Positions 1 to 5,876 of a stretch of 10,839 nt of DNA are shown here, in pieces. Numbering within the stretch: the first letter of the stretch is position 1; each line of letters starts with the position of its first letter. Origin of the DNA: JASFJH01 sp050117725 (GTDB lineage: Bacteria; Pseudomonadota; Gammaproteobacteria; AKS1); NCBI GenBank assembly GCA_050117725.1, contig JASFME010000060.1, positions 1-10,839 on the forward strand, given 5' to 3'. A program made the position numbers and the translations under genes. The notes under the pieces are model-generated. The model did no database searches. It saw only the letters and a program-made list of their open reading frames with translations, and had not been told where the DNA came from.

Positions 1-1
1 G

Positions 2-1072
2 CCGACCGAGGAAATCGCCGCGCGGGAAAAACTCGAGCTCGAATCACAAAAGCAGATCGAGGAACTGGCACCGCTGCGCTCCGAGTTCATCACCGTCAAC
101 TATGCCAAGGCAGGTGACCTGGCGGCCCTGCTCAAGGCTCCGGAAAATTCATTGTTGACCCCGAATCGCGGCAATGTCTCGATCGACGAGCGCACCAACA
201 CACTGCTTGTACAGGATACCGCTGATAAACTGGCGCAAATCCGCAATATCGTCACGAAACTTGATATCCCGGTGCGCCAGGTCCTGATCGAATCACGCAT
301 CGTGGTCGCGAACGATGACTTCAGCAAGGACCTGGGTGTTCGCTTCGGCGCCACCCATCACGCTGACAGTGGCTCTACAACCGAAACCGTTACCGGGAGT
401 CTCTTTAGTGCTGATGCCGTAAATAATATTGGCATTCCCGCAGAAAGTCTAGGGGCTTCTAACCGGCTGGCTGTAGACCTGCCGGCCTCGCCACTGGATG
501 CGACCGCTGCCTCGCTCGGTATTGCCATCGCACGCCTGGGTGTGAATACTCTCATCGACCTTGAACTGTCTGCCCTGCAACAGGAAGGCCGCGGCGAGGT
601 CATCTCCAGCCCGCGCGTCATCACGGCCAACCAGAAAGAGGCCTATATCGAGCAGGGTACGGAAATCCCCTACCTTGAGGCCTCGTCTGCTGGCACAGCG
701 ACCATCAGCTTCAAAAAGGCCGTACTCAGCCTCAAGGTTACACCGCAAATCACGCCGGATGATCGCATCATCATGGATCTGACCATTACCCAGGATACGG
801 TGGGTACGCTGGTGCAGTTGCTCGGCTCAAGCGTACCGAGTATCGATACCCAGGAAGTCACGACGCAGGTACTCATCGATAACGGTGAAACCGTCGTCCT
901 CGGTGGTGTGTACAAACGTGACAAGTCGAAGTTTGTCGACCGCGTACCGTTCTTTGGCGACCTGCCGTACGTCGGCTTCCTGTTCAAGAGTACTACTGAA
1001 AAGGACGAGAAACAGGAACTGCTGATCTTCGTCACACCGAAGATCGTCAAGGAAGCCCTGCAACTCGGCTAA
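2..1072 (+). CDS. pilQ: Type IV pilus secretin PilQ, 3' portion (5' end outside window)
   Basis: PilQ forms the outer-membrane secretin ring through which the type IV pilus is extruded. The open frame runs from the window edge without a start, so 356 C-terminal residues are visible. They begin with a short charged helical stretch and an N-type secretin subdomain (about residues 25-85), which includes the conserved stretch SIDERTNTLLVQD. A variable segment follows (about 110-160). The secretin barrel domain covers about 190-350, with the SSPRV motif near residue 202 and the C-terminal signature VPFFGDLPYVGFLFK near 315-329. A TTG codon at 152 could be read as a start, but homology continues upstream of it, so it is internal. 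The stop is TAA at 1070-1072, 43 nt before aroK, as expected for the pilMNOPQ-aroK-aroB arrangement. Family assignment is firm; the missing N-terminus should carry the signal peptide and AMIN domains. Confidence 0.95.
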   Translation, partial: PTEEIAAREKLELESQKQIEELAPLRSEFITVNYAKAGDLAALLKAPENSLLTPNRGNVSIDERTNTLLVQDTADKLAQIRNIVTKLDIPVRQVLIESRIVVANDDFSKDLGVRFGATHHADSGSTTETVTGSLFSADAVNNIGIPAESLGASNRLAVDLPASPLDATAASLGIAIARLGVNTLIDLELSALQQEGRGEVISSPRVITANQKEAYIEQGTEIPYLEASSAGTATISFKKAVLSLKVTPQITPDDRIIMDLTITQDTVGTLVQLLGSSVPSIDTQEVTTQVLIDNGETVVLGGVYKRDKSKFVDRVPFFGDLPYVGFLFKSTTEKDEKQELLIFVTPKIVKEALQLG

Positions 1073-1087
1073 TTCCGCCTGACAAGT

Positions 1088-1119
1088 CCATGGCGGCAGG
1101 GTAACATCTGCCGCCATGG
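1088..1119 (+). promoter_or_regulatory. Perfect 12-bp inverted repeat overlapping the aroK start codon
   Basis: The left arm CCATGGCGGCAG (1088-1099) and right arm CTGCCGCCATGG (1108-1119) are exact reverse complements around an 8-nt loop. The aroK ATG (1116-1118) lies inside the right arm. The only Shine-Dalgarno-like bases (AGGG, 1098-1101) sit at the end of the left arm and start of the loop. Folding in mRNA would therefore hide the start codon and probably the ribosome site. The left arm also contains an ATG (1090) that opens a four-codon frame, Met-Ala-Ala-Gly, ending with TAA at 1102-1104. There is no U-run after the stem, so it is not a standard terminator. The repeat is directly visible; a regulatory role is inferred. 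Confidence 0.6.
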
Positions 1120-1649
1120 CAACTACTTCTCCACAACGCAACATCTTCCTGGTCGGCCTGATGGGTGCCGGCAAATCCAGTGTCGGCCGGCAACTGGCAA
1201 AAATACTGCAATGCGAGTTTATCGATAGCGATCATGTTATCGAGCAACGTACCGGTGCCAGCATCCCGCTGATCTTCGATATCGAAGGTGAAGAAGGCTT
1301 CCGGCAGCGCGAGGAACAGATCATTGACGAGTTGACCCGGCAACCCGGTATCGTCCTCGCCACTGGTGGCGGCGCCGTACTGCGGGAAAACAACCGCCAG
1401 CACCTGCGCAACCGCGGTTGCGTCATTTACCTGTCAGCCACGGCCGGGCAGTTGTACGAACGAACCAAACGCGATCGCAACCGCCCCTTGTTGCAAACCG
1501 ATAATCCGCGTGCCCGTATCGAAGAATTACTCGCCCAACGCGACCCGCTGTACCGCGAGGTCGCCGACATTGTCATCGATACTGATGGCCATAGTGTGCG
1601 GCATGTCGTCAACAGCATCCTCGATGCCCTGGCCATGCAAAAATCCTGA
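1116..1649 (+). CDS. aroK: Shikimate kinase I
   Basis: AroK uses ATP to phosphorylate shikimate to shikimate 3-phosphate in the cytoplasm, the fifth step of the chorismate pathway. The 177-residue protein is the usual length. The Walker A loop GLMGAGKS is at residues 14-21. The shikimate-binding pair D37-S-D39 follows, then R63 in the GFRQRE segment and the GGG motif at 84-86. The lid arginine is R123 in RPLL, and R142 lies in RDPLY. The N-terminus (MATTSPQRNIFLVG) aligns well with that of E. coli AroK, supporting the ATG at 1116 despite a poor ribosome site. The start lies within a perfect hairpin, the most unusual feature of this gene. It follows pilQ by 43 nt and precedes the next shikimate-pathway gene, aroB, by 80 nt. 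The family also contains AroL, but the neighbourhood argues for aroK. Confidence 0.97.
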   Translation: MATTSPQRNIFLVGLMGAGKSSVGRQLAKILQCEFIDSDHVIEQRTGASIPLIFDIEGEEGFRQREEQIIDELTRQPGIVLATGGGAVLRENNRQHLRNRGCVIYLSATAGQLYERTKRDRNRPLLQTDNPRARIEELLAQRDPLYREVADIVIDTDGHSVRHVVNSILDALAMQKS

Positions 1650-1655
1650 AAAAAG

Positions 1656-1684
1656 CCCACTTCTACGAAAAAACCCTTTATAAT
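1656..1684 (+). promoter_or_regulatory. Candidate sigma-70 promoter for aroB (perfect -10, weak -35)
   Basis: A consensus TATAAT box lies at 1679-1684 in the 80-nt gap between aroK and aroB. At 17-bp spacing the -35 hexamer would be CCCACT (1656-1661), a poor match. Two near-identical A-tract units, GAAAAAAGCCC at 1648-1658 and GAAAAAACCC at 1667-1676, sit about 19 bp apart just upstream of and within the promoter. They could bend the DNA or partly compensate for the weak -35. The predicted start of transcription is around 1691, leaving an untranslated leader of about 40 nt. No terminator is visible between aroK and aroB, so this would add to read-through rather than replace it. Confidence 0.4.
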
Positions 1685-1729
1685 CGGGCAGTTCGCTGAC
1701 GAGGACAATCCGGAAAACCCGTTCGAAAC

Positions 1730-2827
1730 ATGAAAACCTTACACGTCGATCTCGGGGAGCGCAGTTACCCCATCCATATTGGTAGCCACCTGCTCGGCCG
1801 CGCCGAACTGCTGGCGCCCTGTATACAGGGCAAGCAGGTCATGATCGTTTCAAACACGACGGTGGCTCCCCTGTATCTCGACAAGCTGCTGGCCGGCCTG
1901 AAAGACTATGATACCGACAGCGTGATACTGCCCGACGGTGAGCAATACAAGAATCTCGACACGCTCAACCTCGTTTTCGACGGTCTGCTCAAGCGCCACT
2001 TCACACGCAAGTGCACCCTGATCGCACTCGGCGGCGGCGTGGTCGGCGATATCACCGGCTTTGCTGCCGCCTGTTACCAGCGCGGCGTGAACTTCATCCA
2101 GGTGCCGACCACGCTACTCGCCCAGGTCGACTCATCGGTCGGCGGCAAGACCGGCGTCAACCATGCGCTGGGCAAGAACATGATCGGCGCCTTTCACCAG
2201 CCACAGTGCGTACTGGCGGATACCGACACGCTGAACACCTTGCCGGCCCGGGAACTGTCGGCGGGCCTGGCCGAGATCATCAAGTACGGCCTGATCAACG
2301 ATGCCGAATTCTTTGCCTGGCTGGAACAGAATATGGATGCGCTCATGGCGCGCGATCCGGATGCGCTGGCGTTTGCGATAGAGCGCTCCTGCGCCGACAA
2401 GGCGGCAATCGTTGCCGCTGACGAACGTGAGGCAGGGCAACGGGCACTGCTGAACCTCGGCCATACCTTCGGCCATGCCATTGAAACCGGCAAGGGTTAC
2501 GGCAACTGGCTGCACGGCGAGGCAGTCGGTTGCGGCATGCACATGGCCGCAGAGATGTCAGCCCGACTCGGCTGGCTCGGCAATGCCGAGCTTGCCCGTA
2601 TCGCCGCCCTGCTCGAACGCGCCGGACTGCCCGTGCTGCCACCGGCCAGCATGAACACGGCACAATTCCTCGATATCATGGCAGTAGACAAGAAGAACAT
2701 CGACCAGCGCATCCGCCTGGTCCTCTTGCGGGGTATTGGCAACGCCTTGATCACCGACGAATTCGACCCGGCTGCGCTCGAAGCCACGCTGGCTGACATG
2801 CTGCACAGGGCGCGGGAGGCGTCATAA
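1730..2827 (+). CDS. aroB: 3-dehydroquinate synthase
   Basis: AroB converts DAHP to 3-dehydroquinate, the second step of the shikimate pathway, using NAD and a divalent metal (Zn or Co) in the cytoplasm. The 365 residues match the family length (E. coli about 362). The NAD-binding GGGVVGD is at 101-107. VDSSVGGKTGVNH spans 133-145, with the active-site lysine K140. The metal ligands expected from the family are E182 (in AEIIKYG), H245 (in NLGHTFGHA) and H262 (in LHGEAV). All are present, so the enzyme should be active. The ATG at 1730 gives an N-terminus that fits the family, but the nearest purine-rich runs (GAGGA at 1701, GGAAAA at 1712) are too far away for an ideal Shine-Dalgarno. A TATAAT box lies 46 nt upstream. 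The stop codon is one base before the dgt start, so the two are probably co-translated. Confidence 0.98.
   Translation: MKTLHVDLGERSYPIHIGSHLLGRAELLAPCIQGKQVMIVSNTTVAPLYLDKLLAGLKDYDTDSVILPDGEQYKNLDTLNLVFDGLLKRHFTRKCTLIALGGGVVGDITGFAAACYQRGVNFIQVPTTLLAQVDSSVGGKTGVNHALGKNMIGAFHQPQCVLADTDTLNTLPARELSAGLAEIIKYGLINDAEFFAWLEQNMDALMARDPDALAFAIERSCADKAAIVAADEREAGQRALLNLGHTFGHAIETGKGYGNWLHGEAVGCGMHMAAEMSARLGWLGNAELARIAALLERAGLPVLPPASMNTAQFLDIMAVDKKNIDQRIRLVLLRGIGNALITDEFDPAALEATLADMLHRAREAS
2814..2819 (+). promoter_or_regulatory. Strong Shine-Dalgarno for dgt inside the aroB 3' end
   Basis: GGGAGG lies 9 nt before the dgt ATG at 2829 and within the last codons of aroB. This is the best ribosome-binding site among the gene starts in the window, and it fixes the dgt start. 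Ribosomes finishing aroB would clear the site and could re-initiate after the single intervening base. Confidence 0.75.
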
Positions 2828-2828
2828 C

Positions 2829-3983
2829 ATGGCCTACGCGCTGGCAGCCTACGCCGCGATTGATGCAGCAAGCCGCGGCCGCCGTTTCCAGGAATCTTCG
2901 CCCACCTACCGTGGCGAGTTCCAGCGCGATCGGGATCGCATCATCCACTCGACGGCGTTCCGCCGGCTCGAATACAAGACCCAGGTATTTGTTAACCACG
3001 AAGGCGACCTGTTTCGTACCCGCCTGACCCACTCCATCGAGGTTGCGCAGATTGCCCGCACTATCTCGCGGGCACTGGGCCTGAACGAGGACCTCGCCGA
3101 GGCGATTGCCCTGGCCCACGACCTTGGCCATACGCCGTTCGGTCATGCCGGCCAGGATATCCTGAATGAATGCATGCGTGACTACGGTGGTTTTGAACAT
3201 AATCTGCAGTCACTGCGCGTTGTCGATGAACTCGAAGAAAAATACGCCGAATTTCCCGGTCTGAACCTGACCTTTGAGGCCCGCGAGGGCATTCTCAAAC
3301 ACTGTTCACTGAAAAATGCACGTGAACTCGGCGAGATCGGTGAGCGTTTTCTGCAGGGCACACACCCGTCCCTTGAAGCGCAACTCGTCAATCTCGGCGA
3401 TGAAATCGCCTATAACAGCCATGATGTTGACGATGGGCTGCGTTCCGGGCTGATCAGCATCGAGCAACTGCGTGAAGTCGAGCTGTTCGGTGACCTGTAT
3501 AACGAAGTTACGCAAGCCTGGCCGGATTTGCCGGAACGTCGCGTTATTTATGAAACCGTGCGTCGCCTGATCAGTTGCCAGGTCATCGACCTGGTCGAGA
3601 CCAGTCGCCACAATATCGACAGCGCACAGCCTGCCGATATCGACGCGGTACGCGCACACAACGATGCGCTGGTCGCCTACAGTACGGAAATGCGCGAGCG
3701 CAATCTTGCCCTGAAGCGTTTTCTGCGCAAGAACCTCTACCAGCATTACCGTGTACGGCGCATGAGCGCCAAGGCCTCGCGCATCGTACGCGACTTGTTC
3801 GAAGCCTTTCACAACGATCCACAATTACTGCCCGATGAACATGTGGCACGTGTCAGCCGGGCCCGCCATGACCTCGGTGATGCCGGTGTCGCGCGGGTAA
3901 TTGCCGACTATATCGCTGGTATGACGGATCGTTTTGCGATTGCCGAGCATGAAAAAATATATAACCCGAAACAGCTTACGTGA
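2829..3983 (+). CDS. dgt: dGTPase-type 2 dNTP triphosphohydrolase (HD domain)
   Basis: Enzymes of this HD family cleave deoxynucleoside triphosphates to the deoxynucleoside plus tripolyphosphate and so tune the dNTP pool. At 384 residues it fits the shorter type 2 group rather than the roughly 505-residue E. coli Dgt, so preference for dGTP cannot be assumed. The N-terminal segment RDRDRIIHSTAFRRLEYKTQ (33-52) and FVNHEGD are typical. The metal-binding HD set is intact: H68 (in RLTHSIEVAQ), H97-D98 (in AHDLGHTPFGH) and D191 (in NLGDEIAYNSHD). H101 and H106 in the same loop and H124 in GGFEHNLQSLR complete the usual active-site surroundings. The start one base after the aroB stop has a strong ribosome site and matches family N-termini. 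It lies between aroB and the damX-like gene, an interval that lacks dgt in E. coli. Substrate range is not readable from sequence. Confidence 0.93.
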   Translation: MAYALAAYAAIDAASRGRRFQESSPTYRGEFQRDRDRIIHSTAFRRLEYKTQVFVNHEGDLFRTRLTHSIEVAQIARTISRALGLNEDLAEAIALAHDLGHTPFGHAGQDILNECMRDYGGFEHNLQSLRVVDELEEKYAEFPGLNLTFEAREGILKHCSLKNARELGEIGERFLQGTHPSLEAQLVNLGDEIAYNSHDVDDGLRSGLISIEQLREVELFGDLYNEVTQAWPDLPERRVIYETVRRLISCQVIDLVETSRHNIDSAQPADIDAVRAHNDALVAYSTEMRERNLALKRFLRKNLYQHYRVRRMSAKASRIVRDLFEAFHNDPQLLPDEHVARVSRARHDLGDAGVARVIADYIAGMTDRFAIAEHEKIYNPKQLT

Positions 3984-4026
3984 TATCACAGGGCATGCCT
4001 GGCCCTGCACATAGCAGGCGTGAACG

Positions 4027-4287
4027 ATGCGTATCTACATGCAGACACCGATTCCTGACTCTGGCAGCGCGCCGCGTGCGCCGCGGTTCTGCCACCTGAT
4101 CGTACAGGAGGATATGCTTGCAGGATGGTCGCTGATAAAAGAAACCGGCTACCAGGGCGGTTCCGGGCGTGTCACCCGAACACATTTCAATGAACGTGAC
4201 AGTGCCGTGCAGGCCCTGCTAAAAGAACGCGATCGGCAACTCACCAACGGCTATAATGTCGTCTTTATTGAAGGACAAATACAATAA
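4027..4287 (+). CDS. Small WGR-domain-like protein, function unknown
   Basis: This 86-residue protein appears to be a single WGR-type domain with no signal peptide or membrane segment. WGR domains occur in PARPs and some bacterial proteins, where they are associated with nucleic acid binding. Visible support is the strand FCHLIVQEDMLAGWSLIKE (21-39), the glycine-rich turn GGSGRV (44-49), R51 and F54, the helix DSAVQALLKERDRQL (58-72) and the closing NGYNVVF (74-80). The position of the defining Trp-Gly-Arg triad reads T40-G41-Y42, so two of three signature residues differ, though W34 is kept. The ATG has a modest AGG ribosome site 8 nt upstream. The gene follows dgt by 43 nt and precedes the damX-like start by two bases, suggesting coupled expression with that ATPase. 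The family call comes from remembered sequence patterns and is moderately sure; the function is unknown. Confidence 0.7.
   Translation: MRIYMQTPIPDSGSAPRAPRFCHLIVQEDMLAGWSLIKETGYQGGSGRVTRTHFNERDSAVQALLKERDRQLTNGYNVVFIEGQIQ
4271..4275 (+). promoter_or_regulatory. Shine-Dalgarno of the damX-like gene inside the WGR-like gene
   Basis: AAGGA lies 14 nt upstream of the ATG at 4290, within the last codons of the preceding small gene. The spacing is a little long. With only two bases between stop and start (TAATAATG), it implies translational coupling. It also supports ATG 4290 over the ATG at 4294, which is in another frame. Confidence 0.5.
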
Positions 4288-4289
4288 TA

Positions 4290-5711
4290 ATGAATGCGTC
4301 CGAAACAAATGCTGCCCCCCACCTGGCCCGCCTCGGCCTTGAGCGTGAGCCTTTTGCCGACACCCCTGACGAAAGCTTCTTCCTGCTCGACGGCGGGCGG
4401 GCGCAACACCTCAACACACTTTATCACCTGACCCAGCACGGTGACGCGCTGTTATTAACGACCGGCTGCAAGGGCAGTGGCAAAACCAGCCTGATCAACA
4501 ATTTCCTCGCCATGGGTAACACTACCTGGCGTTACTGCCTGGTGCGTGCCAATGCGATGATGAACCCTGAGCAACTGTTGCGACACGTGGCAGAAGGCTT
4601 CGGTCTCGAACCGGACAGTATCAATTTCGACAATGCCATTGACCTGCTGCGCCAGCGCTTTGTCGAACTACACCGCAGTGGTCTCGTCGCGATATTGATT
4701 ATTGACGATGCCCAGGACCTGCCCGCCGCCTCGCTCACCGTACTCATGAAACTGTCGGAGCTGCGGGATGCGGAGCGGGGCCTGCTGCGTATCCTGTTGT
4801 TCGGTGAGGAACAGATTAACAATGTGCTGGCGTCAGCGGAACTTGGCAACATGCGCCAGCGCATCAGCCACACGCTCGAGATGCCCACACTCAACGAAAA
4901 ACAGACCATTGATTACATCGAGTACCGCCTTGGCGTTGCCGGTGCCGGCGAGACGATGCCACTCAGCCGGGGACAGATGAAAAAAATCTATCGCCATTCG
5001 AAAGGTATCCCCATCCATATAAATGAACAGGCGCGGGCCATGCTGCACGGCAGCGCTGATACCGCTACGACAGACAGGCGCCCGCGCGTCCTGCCCATCA
5101 CCATGGGCCTGCTGGCCATGACCGGTCTCCTCGCCTATTTCATGGTCGGGAATGTCTTCGAATACCCATGGCAAGGCAGGCGCACCACAACCACCGCCCC
5201 GCTCGAATTGCCCGCGCCCCGCACACCCGTACACGTCGAACTCGATGCGCAACCGGACACAGTTGCAGCACAACGTGCGCCGGCAACCGGCAAACCGGAA
5301 CCAGTCGCAACAGACAACCCTGAGAGCGGGCCGTTAGCCACTCTGCCGGCGACACGCTCGGCAACCCATCAGGCCGGGAATTCCGCAATTAATCAATATG
5401 TTGAAAAAGAGCCTGCAAATCCACCGGCTGGCCAGTCGTGGCTGGCCGGCCTGAACCCGGGGCACTTCACCCTGCAGCTCATCGTCAGCCGCTCCAGGGA
5501 CACTGTCGAAGACTTGCAGCGCGAGCACAAACTTGGCCAGCAATCAGCCATCATCACGAAACAGCACGACGGCGGGCACTGGTACGTGCTGCTATACGGC
5601 AGTTACCCGGACAAGGGCGCTGCCCGGGCCGCGATCAAAACCCTGCCGCGTCCCCTGCAACAGGCCAAACCGTGGCCACGGCGCATTGCTGATCTGCAAA
5701 CCAGCCCCTGA
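4290..5711 (+). CDS. damX: DamX-like inner-membrane AAA ATPase with SPOR domain
   Basis: DamX proteins are inner-membrane cell-division proteins whose periplasmic SPOR domain binds septal peptidoglycan. This 473-residue protein has a cytoplasmic ExeA/TniB-like AAA domain (about 10-255). It has Walker A GCKGSGKT at 59-66, Walker B ILIIDDAQ at 135-142, and a conserved MRQRISHTLEMPTL segment at 188-201. One transmembrane helix follows (about 268-290), preceded by RRPR at 263-266, which predicts the N-terminus inside. A Pro/Ala/Thr-rich periplasmic linker (about 291-388) leads to a C-terminal SPOR domain (about 391-470) with FTLQLIVS and HWYVLLYGSYPDKGAARAAI. The SPOR region resembles the E. coli DamX C-terminus, but E. 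coli DamX has a disordered tail instead of the ATPase. The position downstream of aroK-aroB supports the name. Both nucleotide-binding motifs look intact, so it is probably an active ATPase; what the ATPase acts on is unknown. Confidence 0.88.
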   Translation: MNASETNAAPHLARLGLEREPFADTPDESFFLLDGGRAQHLNTLYHLTQHGDALLLTTGCKGSGKTSLINNFLAMGNTTWRYCLVRANAMMNPEQLLRHVAEGFGLEPDSINFDNAIDLLRQRFVELHRSGLVAILIIDDAQDLPAASLTVLMKLSELRDAERGLLRILLFGEEQINNVLASAELGNMRQRISHTLEMPTLNEKQTIDYIEYRLGVAGAGETMPLSRGQMKKIYRHSKGIPIHINEQARAMLHGSADTATTDRRPRVLPITMGLLAMTGLLAYFMVGNVFEYPWQGRRTTTTAPLELPAPRTPVHVELDAQPDTVAAQRAPATGKPEPVATDNPESGPLATLPATRSATHQAGNSAINQYVEKEPANPPAGQSWLAGLNPGHFTLQLIVSRSRDTVEDLQREHKLGQQSAIITKQHDGGHWYVLLYGSYPDKGAARAAIKTLPRPLQQAKPWPRRIADLQTSP

Positions 5712-5713
5712 TC

Positions 5714-5730
5714 GGCGCGTTTTTCGCGCC
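5714..5730 (+). terminator. Short GC hairpin after the damX-like gene, weak terminator candidate
   Basis: GGCGCG (5714-5719) and CGCGCC (5725-5730) pair perfectly around a TTTTT loop, two bases after the stop codon. The stem is all G-C but only 6 bp long, and the T-run is in the loop rather than after the stem. It is therefore not a typical intrinsic terminator. It may slow polymerase, protect the 3' end of the mRNA, or be of no effect. Confidence 0.3.
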
Positions 5731-5771
5731 TCGCAGCTATTCCCTACAATATTTCCGCCAATACCCCGTCC

Positions 5772-5782
5772 TGATTGAATCA
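5772..5782. promoter_or_regulatory. 11-bp palindrome overlapping the gltB -35 box, operator candidate
   Basis: TGATT-G-AATCA is an exact inverted repeat centred on 5777, and it covers the whole -35 hexamer TTGAAT. Such a site could let a dimeric regulator block or modulate RNA polymerase. Glutamate synthase operons are commonly controlled by nitrogen or leucine-responsive regulators, but I do not recognise this as a defined binding motif. A short palindrome can occur by chance, so confidence is low. Confidence 0.25.
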
Positions 5783-5803
5783 ACATCAGCAGCGCCTTAT
5801 ACT
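5775..5803 (+). promoter_or_regulatory. Sigma-70 promoter of gltBD
   Basis: The -35 box TTGAAT (5775-5780, 4 of 6 consensus) and the -10 box TATACT (5798-5803, 5 of 6) are separated by exactly 17 bp. Transcription should start near 5810, giving a leader of about 67 nt before the gltB GTG. This is the best promoter in the window and sits in its longest gap (165 nt, 5712-5876). A second -10-like box, TACAAT (5745-5750), has no good -35 partner. The rest of the gap shows only a weak CCCC/GGGG hairpin (5808-5823). Confidence 0.65.
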
Positions 5804-5876
5804 TACTCCCCTTTTGCTCGGGGCAAACCGAACCGGGCGTGAAACCAGACAGACAAGCAAGTAGACGGGTTCTGAT

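Noticed and set aside
152..1072. TTG at 152 as the start of a complete 306-residue protein
   Set aside because: The same frame is open to the window edge, and PilQ-like sequence continues upstream, so it is an internal codon of a truncated pilQ.
2011..2421. Plus-strand out-of-frame open frame of 136 codons inside aroB
   Set aside because: The product is rich in Arg, Gly and Pro, as typical of a shifted reading of a GC-rich gene, and the aroB frame carries all expected motifs.
3306..3824. Minus-strand open frame of 172 codons inside dgt
   Set aside because: It is antisense to conserved dGTPase sequence, with no recognisable domain and no sign of its own promoter or ribosome site.
3989..4007. 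CAGGGC/GCCCTG hairpin between dgt and the WGR-like gene as a terminator
   Set aside because: The stem is only 6 bp with no T-run after it, so termination is not supported.
5240..5345. Possible short tandem repeats in the damX-like linker (repeated CCGGCAA and similar)
   Set aside because: The copies are few, irregular and explained by Pro/Ala/Thr-rich low-complexity coding.
5745..5750. TACAAT as a second gltB promoter -10 box
   Set aside because: No acceptable -35 hexamer lies 16-18 bp upstream, and it abuts the hairpin after the damX-like gene.
5808..5823. CCCC/GGGG hairpin in the gltB leader as a riboswitch or attenuator
   Set aside because: Only four pairs form, with an 8-nt loop and no other helices or leader peptide; this is too little to support a regulatory RNA.
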